Assembly: GCA_030248215.1 (NCBI GenBank)
Contig: JASANG010003262.1
Location: forward strand, 124,001 to 188,000
DNA: 64,000 nt
Reading direction: 5' to 3'
Source of the DNA: Enoplolaimus lenunculus
Taxonomy: Eukaryota > Nematoda > Enoplea > Enoplida > Thoracostomopsidae
A program made the translations under genes and the position numbers. Shown piece by piece: positions 22,241 through 33,462 of the stretch. The notes beneath the pieces were generated by a model. It made no database searches. It was not told where the DNA came from and saw only the letters and a program-made list of their open reading frames with translations. Within the stretch, counting starts at the first letter, position 1. Each line of letters starts with the position of its first letter.

Positions 22241-22617
22241 CAGAGTGTAAACGGATAGTAAAATTAACGGAAACGGATAGTGATCAAAATAACCGAAACG
22301 GAAACGAAAAACGGATAAAAGTTTCAAGATGTTTAATTTTTTTGCCAGCCCAATTGAAGTATGCAAATATTCGCCGAGCTTTGTAAATTTTTAAAGAAAA
22401 TATAGCGTATACACCGAAACTTTTAAGATTTTGAATAATTTTCGTATAGTTTTTATTTCATTATAAACAATTGCAACGTATCTATAATAAAAAATTGCAA
22501 TATTTATACGTGATATGCAACTAAATTTTGAGCGTAAAAATAACAGAGAATTTCCGGTATTTCCACAGCGGAAACAGATACCGTTTTTTAACGGAAACGG
22601 ATATCCGGTTACACCAT
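22241..22617. mobile_element. hAT-like element, same family as 32372
   Basis: CAGAGTGTAAACGGATAG to GGATATCCGGTTACACCATG, with repeated ACGGAAACGGATA on both sides of an AT-rich centre. Confidence 0.55.
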
Positions 22618-22726
22618 GTAAGATCATAGATCCGTCTCTGTATTTGTTGACGCAATAAACGTAAGACTGCTACAGATCTAAACCAAATTGAACAGCAGGT
22701 AAAAGAAATTTGGACCTATAGAAAGA

Positions 22727-22893
22727 CCAGGCGCTGAACAGTATTATAAGCATATTCTTAAGCCTAAGCCTAAGCCTAAGAATGAGCATATTCCTAAGCC
22801 TAAGCCAAGCAAAACAATTAGTCCAAAGCTTAGGCTTACTCTATTCTAGTCCCACAAAAAAAACGTTCCGCCTCTGATCTTTACATGAGCCCA
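22727..22893 (-). mobile_element. Family A element
   Basis: CAGTATTATAAGCATATTCT followed by a clean run of CCTAAG hexamers in two blocks; right end TTCCGCCTCTGATCTTTACA. Intergenic. Confidence 0.65.
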
Positions 22894-22910
22894 GCTTGTA
22901 AGGAATGTCT

Positions 22911-23068
22911 TTTGCGCTATACTTTAATACGCCGGACGTCATCGCACGTGGCAATGTTTTACAACAAAAATATAGAGTAAAATCTATTTGACGGCTTGCG
23001 GCAATCTTTGATTAATATATTTTACCGTGCAACGTGTCAGCGTCCGGCGAGTATAAGTAGCGCAACTC
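22911..23068. mobile_element. Element with GCGCTATACTT ... CGCCGGACG ends
   Basis: TGCGCTATACTTTAATACGCCGGACG at the left reappears inverted at the right (CGTCCGGCGAGTATAAGTAGCGC, written here in two parts: CGTCCGGCGAG and TATAAGTAGCGC). AT-rich centre. Related ends are seen at 25406-25540, 30550-30628 and 49490-49520. Confidence 0.5.
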
Positions 23069-23201
23069 GTAACAGTCATTTCAGAAAGCTCGAAACGTAG
23101 ATACACGATTTTTCAAGCTTAATTTCTGTTCAATATTCCTAAGATTATATACTTGGGCTCAGGTCAGGCGAGTAAAAAACTGGGCGAACATAAACTCAAA
23201 C

Positions 23202-23390
23202 GGCCCATGTTACTTTAAGGGGCGTCCAGGTTTCTGGTGGGTCTATAAAACATTAGGTTTACATTCTAGATTACATTTTTTGCTTAGACTTAGGCTTCGG
23301 CTTAGGAACTTATTTTTGCAACGCTTAGGCTTAGGCTTAGACTTTGGAATACGCTTAATCTACTGTTAGACCCTTTAAAGTAACATTGGC
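23202..23390 (+). mobile_element. Family B element: TTAGGC core with other termini (reference copy)
   Basis: Family description. Left end GGCCCATGTTACTTTAAGGG then GCGTCCAGGTTTCTGGTGGG; right end CCCTTTAAAGTAACATTGGC, an inverted repeat of the first 20 bases. The inner part has TTAGATTCTAGATTACA, CTTAGG hexamers, GCAACGCTTAGG, and TACGCTTAATCTACTGTTA. Same telomere-like core and the same GGCC ends as family A, but different inner terminal sequence, so a sister family. Confidence 0.7.
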
Positions 23391-23526
23391 GACTCAAACA
23401 AACCGTATCACGGTAATCTGTTTTTATTTGTAAACCAAAATTATAAATATAACATAATGCAAGTCAAAAAACAATATCTTAATCGTGGTTTTTAGAAGGT
23501 AAAAACGGGTTGGTTCTGCAAAATTT

Positions 23527-23725
23527 GGCCCATGTGACTTTAAGGGGCGTCCAGATTTCTGGTAGGTCCATAAAAAGCGTAAGTTTAGATTCTAGATCAC
23601 ATTTTTTTTGCTCAGGCTTAGACTTAGGCGTAGACTTTGGAACACATTTTTGTAACGCTTATGCTTAGGCGTAGGCTTAGGAATACGCTTAATCTACTGT
23701 TACGCCCATTAGAGGAACATTGGCC
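23527..23725 (+). mobile_element. Family B element
   Basis: GGCCCATGTGACTTTAAGGG to GGAACATTGGCC, same orientation as the copy 140 bases upstream. Confidence 0.7.
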
Positions 23726-25131
23726 AATGTTTTCATACCACAAATAAAACTTGGTTGCGCCACTAGAATGTTGAGCTCACAAGGCTTTAATTTTAAGTAG
23801 AACTACAGAAAAAAGTGTCTGTCAACTGGTCAAATTGGAAACGACCTTAACCAGCAGTTTCATCAATGTATGTCTTGGAATAGGATTAATAGACCATACT
23901 AATTTGGTCAGTCCACTGAGTCGCTGGGAAACTGGAACATTTTGAGGCTGAGAGGATACTGTTTAAGCGTTGGCGTAGATGTATGCTGTGGTTTATAGGT
24001 TTAAGTTTAGGCTCAGCTTATTGGAAAGGCCCTTTTGGCAACAAAATACTACTTCATTGTCCATTCTGCGATTTAATCTAAAAAAATTTTAACTTCAGAT
24101 CCAAATAAACAATGTACAATCAGGAAGGATTAGGCTTAGACTTATTGGGCAAACCCTTATGATTAACATCGGCCGGGTTATTCGCAAACAATTGTCTGAT
24201 TTTCGCAACGAAACATTTCGTTGTACAGCCTAAGAATTATTCCAAAGAAATCTTATAAGTTCACAGCGAAATAAACAATATACAATCAGGAACGCTTAAG
24301 CTGAAGCATATTGGACAAATCCTTATGATTAATATCAGCCGAGCTAATGATCTCATAGCTTTTAGATTGATTCGCTAAAAGCATTCTGATTTTGCAACGG
24401 AACATTTCGTAGTACACAGGCTGATAATTATTCTTAACAAATCTTAAGTTCAGAGTAAAAAACAATATACAATCAAGAAAATCACGAATATATACATTAA
24501 ACAATGAAACAGATAGAATATTCCTTCCAAAATACAATTAAAACATAACTACACACGAATTTATCTAAGAATAGTTCGCCTCACATTTGCTAGTTAAGCC
24601 CAGTCTGAAGTGTTTATCATGTGGCTCGCCAACCGACATTCAAGCCAAAATTTTGTATTAAAGCTTAATATTGAGTAGTAAAATTTTGGTTAGGTTCTTA
24701 TTCACGAGCTTTTCCACTATTATCACGTGGCTGGTATCAAAATTCGTCGCCCGACAACTTGTAATCTGAAATTTCACTGACTCGGCAATTTTTCACCAAT
24801 CGTCATGCTTACGTTTACGCTTACGCTTTGGATAATGCTTAGATTTATTCATAAGCTTTTTATTTCTACTTGTAAAAGCTGAGGATAGAGAGTTTGCCAC
24901 GAGATGCTGGCTAAAGCTTACGTATCGCTACACCTGACGAACCTTAATGAAATATGATTAAGAATGGGTACTGTTCTTGAATTCGTTCAAATTTCAACAT
25001 ATCAGCACGTTAAAATAATGAAAGGTTTATACCACATTTATTAATCAGAAAGCTAAAAGTTTTTTCCAACAGCCAACGGTGCTGAGCTGGGTGTAGCTTT
25101 AGAAAATTTTTTCGATGCGAGTGTTTTATAT

Positions 25132-25305
25132 GGCCCATGTATATAGCAGGGCCGGAACAGTAGTGTAAGCGTATTCCTAAACCTAAGCGTAAGGATGAGA
25201 CTATCCCTAAGCCTAAGCCTAAGCAAAAAAGTTCGTGTAAAGCTTAAACTGACTATATTTACAGCCCCGCCGGTAAACGATCCGGCCCTGTTCTATACAT
25301 GGGCC
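25132..25305 (-). mobile_element. Family A element, well preserved
   Basis: Left GGCCCATGTATATAGCAGGG, right end its complement with few changes. CCTAAG blocks inside. One of the two best copies for defining the termini. Confidence 0.75.
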
Positions 25306-25405
25306 GTTTATATAGTTATATTAAAATTGATATCAGCTATTTAGGATAACAACTTATGATATTCTTTGCCCTATGCAAACACATTCACAGAAAACAATAA
25401 GGGTT

Positions 25406-25540
25406 GCGCTATACTTTACTCTGTCGCTAGCCGTTTCGCACCGCTAGTTAAAAATGTAATTGGTGGAATTTTAAAAAATTTTATTTCGTCGCAAGGCGGC
25501 GTCCGGCAGCGCACAGCGAGTACAGCGCAACGCTAAGCGA
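25406..25540. mobile_element. Element with GTTGCGCTATACTT ends
   Basis: GGGTTGCGCTATACTTTACT at the left and GAGTACAGCGCAACGCTAAG at the right with GGCGTCCGGC before it. Same group as 22911. Confidence 0.45.
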
Positions 25541-25756
25541 GATCAACTCTCGAGATACACAAAGCAAATTTGCAGCCGCTGTTGTGACTGTATTGGTATT
25601 CTTAATGGTGTGTACTATTGATCTTCTAGTAAAGCAATACATCTTAAATCACGCAAATTCTATGAGCTGTAGAACTACAATTCTACACCGTAACAGAATA
25701 AATGTCATTCAGCAGTACCCATTTGCGTTTCCATCATTGTTTGGGTCGAAAGTTAC

Positions 25757-25895
25757 AGATGTTACTTTACGGGGCGTCCAGGTATCTGCTGAGTCTAAAA
25801 AAGAGTAGAATTAGATTCTAGATTACATTTTTTCTTAGGCTTAGGCTTAAGAATACACGTAATCTACTGTTACGCCCCTGAGCGTAACTTTGGCC
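25757..25895 (+). mobile_element. Family B element (short)
   Basis: GTTACTTTACGGGGCGTCCA to TGAGCGTAACTTTGGCC with only three hexamers left. Just downstream of the minus-strand gene's end. Confidence 0.6.
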
Positions 25896-25985
25896 GAACC
25901 CAGAAAGAACAGAGGTAGTTAGGAGCTACATACATTTAAAAACACAACAATAACATCAGAAAGTATTGCAACAAAAAAGTATATA

Positions 25986-25991
25986 TTTATT
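25986..25991 (-). terminator. Poly(A) signal of the minus-strand membrane gene
   Basis: AATAAA on the minus strand, about 25 nt after the TGA stop at 26016. Its position and exact hexamer fit the cleavage and polyadenylation signal of a short 3' UTR. Confidence 0.5.
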
Positions 25992-26015
25992 AATGAAGGT
26001 GGCTTTGCTACTAAA

Positions 26016-29000
26016 TCACACTGTAGCAGATCGTTGCTCGGCAAGTTTCTGGTGAAGCATTTCAAAGTTGACAACTACGCGATCATTGGCACTGGACTTT
26101 ACGCCGTGATTCCGTGATCCTTCAAGTATAGCGATGGCGTAATCAGAAAACGACTCGGCTGCACTCTGAACTGACTCACGGTTGTTGATTACCTGGTTAC
26201 AATTCGTGTCGTCAGCCAATGACGAGCGACGATGTAGAATACTGACTCCTGATTGGTTTTTTGAATTTGGAGCTGAATCCTGATTCGCCACTGCATCGGC
26301 ATGTTCCTGATTGGTTGATTTGAGTGACGTCGTATTAGGAGTAGCGCAATTTGATTGGTTGTTTACATTCTGAGCGCGAATACTGGAAGCACGAAACGAA
26401 TTGAACGTTTCTGATCGATTGTTTCCGGTGAGAGCTGAAATATCATTTGCCAACGCCGTATCTTGTTTTTGACGGACTGATTTGAGTGGCGTTGTATCAG
26501 GCATAGTACATTTTGATTGGTTGCTTATATTCTGAGCCTCATTACTGTTGGAACAACGATGAGCATTACTCAATTCTGATCGGTTGTCTAGGTTTGAAGT
26601 TGAATTCTGATTGGCCAAAGCGATACCTTGTTTCTGATTCGCCGTTTCAAACAATGTCGGTTGAAGATGCTTACAGATTACATTTGCAACACTGCAGTTT
26701 AACTGGTTGCTTTGTTTTTCAGGTGTTTTGTAATTCAATGAATGGTGCGAATATGATTTGGCGTTGCTGGATAACTTAGAAATGGGACCTGAATTTACCC
26801 CCTCAGTATGTCCTGTCGAGACTTTTTCGTAAGCGTTGCAAGCTTCCACGTTTGTTGGCGACTTACCACAACTGGTAACATTTCGATTAGCGTTCTGAGG
26901 CTCGATAAATTTACCTGGATCCGAAATGCAACAACCCTTGCTGTGTTTTTCGAAGCCGTTTTTACGTTCTGCAGCCTTTGCAGCCTCTAAAACGTTCGCC
27001 ATTTTCAGCCCACAAATACTATGAGCAACTAAATCTAACTCGCTGTTTGCACGGCTGGCCCCTTCATCAATTCTCATCAAATTTGTTCTAGATATCGATA
27101 CTGCATTCTGATTGGCTGATGGTTTTCGAAGTGAGCCTCGGTTAGGTCCTTCGGACACAGCTTTTAAACTTGATCGCAACCGCGAAGCACTGATTGGAGG
27201 ACGAGGGCCGCGATGCCGAAATGCATACCGGCGGCCAACCAATGGCCGTTGCCGACGTATTTTTCGAGCTAAAAATGCACCAATTACAAACGACGCCGCC
27301 ACTATGCAACCAACCAATATTGCGCTTCCTGCAGCGAGAAGTATGAATAAAAGCGTTGAATTTCGAAATGAATCGAGACGTGAAAATGATTCTGAAATTA
27401 ATAAACCTAAAAGTTATATAAACATTATATATACATACATTATTTTATATATCTTGTTGTTGTTGTTGCAGTTTTTGGTTCCACAAGCCAAAAACATAAT
27501 TACACGTTTTTATCTACTTAAACACTGAACGAACCACATGTTTATGCTTTCAACATTTAATGCAGGATTCACGTTATAATCGTGGCAGCCTGGAGACACG
27601 TTTTGTCCCTAGTAAACTATTGGGTAACATTATTTACATATCTATAACAGTTGCTAAAACTTATAAGGATGTGAAAACACGACTAACTGCAATTGATTCT
27701 AGCTAAATGCAGTATCATTTCAGAACCATCCGCTAAATATTGCTGCGGATACGGTGGTTCTCGAATCCGCCAACGGATGTGGAATACTGATCTCTTATTA
27801 ATCCGCCAACGGATGTGGGATACTGATCCCTTATTTGTTAGTTTGCCCAAACAGCATTTACCTGGATGATCTTCCGTAGTATCGTTGGTAACGTGATCAA
27901 TCACGTGATTTTCATTTTTATCACGTGGTAATAACAACGGCGCACGTGTTGTTGTTGGTGGTGAAACGTCATCCTTGTTTGACCATGCCGATATTGCAAC
28001 AATTTCGTAGCGATTCAAAGCAATCACCCGAAATGCATCAATATCGATGAACAAATCACTTTGCATTGATCTAAAAAATAAATTAAAAAAATTACAATTT
28101 GAAATCAAACCTAGACAGCCGCCTACTGATGTTTTCCGATTACCAAATCTTTCACTTTTTAGAGCCAGTTATTTTACTTAGTGTAATAGTTTTCTTGCTT
28201 TTCAAGATTGTCAAATTTCGACTTGAAACAAAAAAATAAATACTAGTCAGCCGATGTTTCGCAATGCACAAAAGTTAGCGAACCCATGCAGGCAAATTTA
28301 CTTTCCATAGAACAATCACATTTCTGTTGTAAGAAAATATTGTAACAATACTGGAAAGTTGCCCAAAATACGTTATCCGAGGCATTCCAGCTTTAATTGT
28401 AAGATTAAAACGGTTGTCGTTCGTTTGACGGTAAATTTTCGTGATTTGTAGCACAAAATGCATCGCATATTAAAATGTTTGCATAGTCACATAAAATTTA
28501 ATAAATCTCGTCGAGCTCTCCGGTCCATTAATACTCTAGAGATAAATTAGACAAATGTGTTTTCTGTAAAATGTGCCCCCCCCCGCCCATGTTGAGTTGA
28601 AACGCCGACGATACCCCCGGAAATTAGTCATTTTTTCACTTAAGTTCACAGGGTCATCGGTTAGATACAAAAATTACTATTACATGTACAGCTGTGTTTT
28701 TAGAAAACATAAATCTCGTTCCTGTTTCCTGGTTAATTATTTTTCAGTGAAACTGGTGCAAAATTTAATTTGTGAACTTACACAAATTTATGTTTCCAAC
28801 ATTTAAACAAGCATCGACAAAATTACCTTACGAATACAATTTAAAATACAGCGATAGAAGGCATGAAAATGAATATTTATAACTTTTTATATCTAAAAAT
28901 ATTATTAATATTCGAGAAAATATAAAAGAATTAAAAAAATAATGCACTTCAAAGTAACTTACTTCATTTGAAAATCAAGTGTTAGCGGTAGTTGACGCCA

Positions 29001-32000
29001 TTTTCCGTCGGCCACTGATCGCCAATACGGCGCGTACACAATGTTTGAATGATAAATCGGCAGACGATTTGGACGCACTGGGCCCCAACTGAAAATTGAA
29101 CAAAATTCAATATGAACAACTTTTTGGTATTATCTCAAAGCTTAATATTTGGACAAAAGATAAATAGAAGACAACGACGTACACTGCGTGTGCTGTGTCT
29201 TTTGGCTTACTACACACCAATCATGAGTGTATAGACGTTTGTGTTTAGACGAATGATTAACGAATTATGCTCAAATAACTGTTTTAACGCCGACCCATAT
29301 CATTGGCAGCGCGCCAAATCAGTAACTGGACAATAACTCGTTAACCAATCGTCTAATTGTAAAAAATTTAACATCATTGACTCAACTCTGCAAGCTGCAT
29401 CGAATGATATATAATTTATTAAACCTTTCTCTCGTGAATATTTTCTATTTCCCCCGAGACCTACTTTTATGCTAGGATTCGAACTCCAGTGACTGGAGTA
29501 GGAGGCGTATACCATAACCACTGAGCTATAGGAGCTTGAAGCTCGAGCCCGAGGGGGCTCTCACGTCTTGTAGTGATTTAGCACTATGTATACGTGTTGC
29601 AATTGTTAAGCACGGTGCGATATATACTATTTAACGTATATACACTGCGCTGACTTGCCTATCGCAACTCAATGTGAGAAGGGGTTAAACTTTTTGACAA
29701 AAATGTTTTGAAACCCAGGGGGGACCTTGAGACATTATAAATCAAATTTTTTCAAAAATATAAATTTCAGAGGAGGCCATGAGAAGCTCAAATATGTAAC
29801 AAATTTCAAAATCCGACCACTTTTTGGCAAACGCGGGCAGGGGGAATAACCAAAAAGACCCTCCTCCAGAGCGGTTATAGTTCCTCTTCTGTCTTGCAAA
29901 CTCAATCTAATGTCTCTTCTAAGATATAACTTTGCACCCCTCCTTTCAACATTAAGCTGACTATGATTTTATGTACCATCTGTATAAATCATAATGTTTC
30001 AGGTTTTAGTACGTCGAATCACTATGAGACAAAACGTGTTCCGGGCTGCCACAGTTACAACGTCAACGAGACATAAAGCTAACCTTATTTGTACGGTACC
30101 AGCGTTTATCCGTCGTTTGACAGTGATCGGGCGTAAAAATCTCCATCGTAGACTTTCTGGTGCTGGCTTTGGAGGGCGTTGGTAAAACGAACATGCGGAT
30201 TCACATCCCGAAAAACAAACCACTGAATTATCGCACATTAGACCCCAAATCTGAAATATAACAACAGTATAAGACTATAGTTACTTTAAGTCAGGTTAAA
30301 TGCCAGCAACAGGGTTCGAACTCACAATGTACGGATCAGTCGATCCGCCGCTGTAACCGCTGAGTTACGCAGCATTGCAAAACTTTGCGCTACAATCGCT
30401 TTATATACCGTAATTTGATCAAAAATATTTTGACCAAAATGTATTCGTTTACTAGAAAAAAACCGAATCAGGTACTGTTAAGGGCCAAAACTGCATGCTA
30501 CCTTTTGTGAATTCCAAGACAACTGTAAAAATTGCGGAAAAAACAAATTTTATGGTTCCGCACCCCGGTGTGTGAAGGCATCCGGCGACGCGCAGCGGCA
30601 AGTACTGCGCAACCCTAGCAGTCTCTGGTCAACGTGGCTAGAAAAGCTGTTTAACTTTTAAATCTTTTTCAAAACTTACATTCCAATTTCTGAACATCAT
30701 ATCGCAATTTTCCCAACACATAAAACAGTCTGGTTTCGACGAGCATGTTTCGGTGGTTACTGTAATCATTCCTAAAATTTTAGAAATTGTGAAATATAGA
30801 ATCTGAGACGGAAATTTCAAATAGAAAATTTCAAACTGATATTTTTCTTAAAAAAATTCTATTGTAATTTGCTCTCGTATTTTTGGTTTATTGAGACGTC
30901 TAGCAAAACAACAGCGATCTGGGCTGTACGTAATCAGGGAACTTAAACTTAGACAAAATTTTTTGCATCAGGAAAACATTTGGCCCGGTAAGTAAATCTT
31001 GTAAAATCTGACCAGGTCTACATGAATTGTTTTGCTTCGTTTAACCTAAAATTTGACTCCATTTAACCTAAAACATTTTTGACCCCCTAACATTAGTTTT
31101 GTTGGGCCCACTAGCAGGGTAGCATGCCTGAGGATCTTAAAGGCGACCCTACAATCGCGATCGCTTACCCAGTGTGAATCGGTCAACGCAGTACGCTCGG
31201 CATCGTCCAACCGCTTCGATGTGTCCAACCTGATCAATTGAAAAGCCTTGAAGATGAGCGGTCAAATTTCTCGAAGATAAGCCCAAGGCGGAATTGAACC
31301 CTGAAACCATTTGCTTAAACTATTTCTGACATTAAGCAAGAAATTTCTTACATTTAAGAAATATGACTAACAAGGTGTACTTGAAACGTATTTCTGTTAT
31401 AACATGAAAAAAGAATTTTGAAAACAGTTTGGAAATAAGATCTCAAAATCATTTTATTAAATAAACGTTTTCCTGTTATTTTAAGATTAAATTGTCTTAA
31501 ATACCACAAAAACTTTTCAGTTTTTGTCACTGAAAATTATGTTTCTGAATAAATTCCGAAATACTTGTTTTATGTGTTGCCTTCTACTTTTGCAAGTCAC
31601 TGTTGTTTAGTTCAAATAGTAGAACGGCCTGACGGCCAAATAACGAGAATTACGACGCTTAAATTCTGTGAATGCTAGCAGTTTTCATTACTCCTTAAAA
31701 AGTGCCATATTTTAACCAAATCTGAGTCGAACATAAATCAGTTTTTACATGCACACATTCCACCACAAGTCTTAGCCTAAGCCTGGCCCATATATAGAAC
31801 AGGGCCGGAACAGTAGTATAAGCATATTCCTAAGCCTAAACCTAAGCCTAAGCCTATGGATGAGCCTATTCCTAAGCCTAAGCCTAAGCCTAAAGCCTAA
31901 GCAAAAAATTAGTCTAAACCTTAAACTGACTCTATTATAGCCCCTCCGGAAAACGATCCGGCCCGGTTCTATACATGGTCCCTAAGCCTTATAGCTTGAC

Positions 32001-32187
32001 AACTTTCGTCTGCAATCTAAACATTCAACAAATGTCGCTTTGTACGAAATATGTTTCACATTTACATCAGAATCGCTTTGATTTGTACATTGAACTCAAC
32101 TGAGAAAGAATTAATATTTTGAAACTTACCAAAACTCACAAAAAGCAGTAGGCAATGAATTGCCATGTTACGACGTTTGAAGATCAT
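26016..32187 (-). CDS. Single-pass membrane protein with anosmin-like cysteine box and FN3-like domain
   Basis: Six exons on the minus strand, all with GT..AG borders and matching phases: 32187-32130, 30771-30680, 30250-30084, 29088-28963, 28070-27862, 27391-26016 (675 residues). Residues 1-20 are a signal peptide (two ATGs; the first is preferred but the second, MAIHCLLLF, would also work). Residues 29-70 hold eight cysteines spaced C-x5-C-x2-C-x3-C, then x13 C-x5-C-x3-C-x3-C; the first four have the spacing of the cysteine box of anosmin-1 (KAL1). Residues about 82-190 look like an FN3 domain (VQISWGPVR, then RYEIVAISAW). A Thr/Pro and acidic stretch leads to a membrane helix at 231-259 followed by KIRRQR. 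The cytoplasmic tail is over 400 residues, polar, with three tandem repeats. No WAP domain is present, unlike anosmin. I do not recognise a named orthologue. Cell adhesion or signalling is inference. Confidence 0.75.
26202..26711 (-). repeat. Three tandem ~54-62 residue coding repeats in the cytoplasmic tail
   Basis: Protein residues about 445-614 of the minus-strand membrane protein. Each unit starts (S/N)NQxxC and contains LKS or LFE, an ALANQ-like stretch, then a N(R/Q)S segment and an arginine/serine-rich end (AQNI, AQNV). The second and third copies are about 54 residues (162 bp) long, the first about 62. Asn, Gln and Ser dominate, so the tail is probably disordered. It looks like an in-frame minisatellite expansion. 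Confidence 0.7.
27562..27650 (+). mobile_element. End fragment of the 59895 foldback family
   Basis: GCAGGATTCACGTTATAATC then GACACGTTTTGTCCCTAGTA and TATTGGGTAACATTATTTAC match one arm. In intron 5 of the minus-strand gene. Confidence 0.5.
27764..27835 (+). repeat. Tandem duplication of 36 bp
   Basis: AATCCGCCAACGGATGTGG then AATACTGATCTCTTATT, repeated at once with two base changes. Unit junction at 27799/27800. Intron 5 of the minus-strand gene, just downstream of the exon 5 donor at 27861. Confidence 0.8.
29419..29688 (-). mobile_element. TTAA-flanked piggyBac-like element with tRNA-like promoter
   Basis: TTAA-ACCTTTCTCTCGTG at the left, GTGAGAAGGGG-TTAA at the right; tRNA-like boxes present. 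Lies in intron 3 of the minus-strand membrane gene, in sense to it. Confidence 0.7.
30297..30376 (-). mobile_element. tRNA-like relic
   Basis: Minus strand: GTAACTCAGCGGTTAC as an A box and GAGTTCGAACCC as a B box, 71-80 nt apart end to end. Stems are poorly paired. It lies in intron 2 of the minus-strand gene in sense. Confidence 0.45.
31318..31577. mobile_element. AT-rich MITE (TTTCTTACATTTAAG family)
   Basis: Shares with 34330-34580 the sequence AATATGA(C/T)TA(A/G)CAAGGTG(C/T)AC, GTATTTCTGTTATAAC, AAACGTTTTCC and the end GAATAAATTC(C/A)GAAATACTT. Termini approximate inverted repeats. In intron 1 of the minus-strand gene. Confidence 0.55.
31785..31981 (-). mobile_element. Family A element, best telomere-like core
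   Basis: Termini GGCCCATATATAGAACAGGG and its complement. Two blocks of CCTAAG hexamers, several perfect in tandem, separated by GGATGAGCCTATT. Lies in intron 1 of the minus-strand membrane gene. Confidence 0.8.
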
Positions 32188-32371
32188 AAAAATGCAAGAA
32201 GGCACACAGGTTTCGGCTGTATTTAAGATATGAGCACGGTATGGAGGAAATATAAACCGGTTATTGAAATAAAGTAGTACAGTTTACAATACCGTTAATA
32301 GAATATAAACCAGAAACAGTACCGCTATGAAGGTAAAGCAGGCAAGACATCGGATTGGTTTAAGCGACCAT

Positions 32372-32753
32372 CAGGGTGTAACCGGATATCTGTTTTCGTT
32401 TCCGTTTCCGGTGAAAATCGGTGTCCGTTTCTGTTATCGAAATACCGGAAATTCCGCTATTTTTATGCTTAAAATTTAGTTAAAAATCACGTTTTGTCTC
32501 ACAGTTTTTTATTTAAGAGTTACTGGAATTGATATAATAATTACGAAATTTATCCAAAATCTTAAAAATTTCAGTGCATCCGCTATATTTTCTTTAAACG
32601 TTTAGAAATCCAAGCGAATATTTGCATGCCTCAGTTGTGTTGGAAAAAAATAAAACATCTTTGAATCTTTTATACTTAATATCCATGTTCCGTTTCCGTT
32701 ATTTTGATCACTGCCCGTTTCCGTTGTTATTATTAGTGTCTTTCTACACCCTG
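32372..32753. mobile_element. hAT-like element ending CAGGGTGTAACCGGAT
   Basis: Begins CAGGGTGTAACCGGATATC and ends CTACACCCTG. The interior is AT-rich in the middle with CGTTTCCGTTT-like sub-terminal runs near both ends. CAGGG termini suggest hAT; the 8-base flanks match only at five positions, so the insertion is old. Overlaps the promoter region of the minus-strand gene. Confidence 0.6.
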
Positions 32754-32806
32754 GTGAACGTACAATTTGGCGCTGGCGGATCCAGGGTTAGACGGATACT
32801 TGTTTT

Positions 32807-32967
32807 GGCCCATATAAAGATCAAGAGCGGAACGTTTTTCTGTGTCACTGCAATAGAGTAAGTTTAAGCTTTAGACTATATTTTGCTTAGGTTTATGTAT
32901 AACCTCATTCTACCCTTAGGCTTATGCTATAAAATATCGACTACTGTTACAGTCCTGTTTATTGGCC
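32807..32967 (+). mobile_element. Family A element
   Basis: GGCCCATATAAAGATCAAGA at the left, CAGTCCTGTTTATTGGCC at the right; few hexamers remain. Close to the hAT-like element ending at 32753. Confidence 0.6.
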
Positions 32968-33462
32968 GATATTTTTCCATTCCAGGACTGTCGAGAATTT
33001 TTTACATAACAAATATAATTTTCATTTGCTATAAACTTTTAGAATAAATATAAAATAACTAAAAAACCTACATCCGACACTGCGATTTGAATGAAAAATA
33101 TTGGCAAGAAATTGAGTCTGTGTGCAGGTCAAACTTCAGTTGATTTATCAGTATTTGTTAACTTTTAGGTTTACATTTAGAATTAGGCTTAGGATGGTGC
33201 AATAGCGGACGCCGTCCGGTGCCGTACAATACCACACCGTGGCACACGGTTGCGGACGTCATCCAAAATATAGCGCCACCATTATTGTTCGGAATGCTGC
33301 ATAACTTTAAACGAAGGAAAATGCTCAGCTTCATAAAGATACCGGAATAAGTTCTAGTACCCACAACGTTGACCTGGAACAGCACTCGTTGATCAAAGCA
33401 ACAAATACTTGTGCAAATGGCTGAAAACTGTGATTAGTATCATTTTTACATCGAACCCGTAG

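Larger units (their letters stand above)
19191..25985. other. Intergenic region between tail-to-tail genes (6.8 kb)
   Basis: No gene seen. It holds family A copies at 19424, 20725, 22727 and 25132, family B copies at 23202, 23527 and 25757, a foldback at 19888, tRNA-derived sequence at 21075, a hAT-like element at 22241 and GCGCTATACTT-type elements at 22911 and 25406. From 23950 to 24540 three imperfect copies of a ~200-base segment recur (AAACAATATACAATCAGGAA, TTATGATTAA(C/T)ATC, AACATTTCGT(T/A)GTACA). Nothing recognisable in 24540-25080. Confidence 0.6.

Noticed and set aside
26513-27528. Plus-strand frames opposite the membrane protein tail
   Set aside because: Antisense shadows of a 458-codon open exon on the minus strand.
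29994-30240. Plus-strand frames over the cysteine box exon
   Set aside because: The minus strand has a splice acceptor, eight-cysteine pattern and donor with matching phases; the plus frames have no such support.
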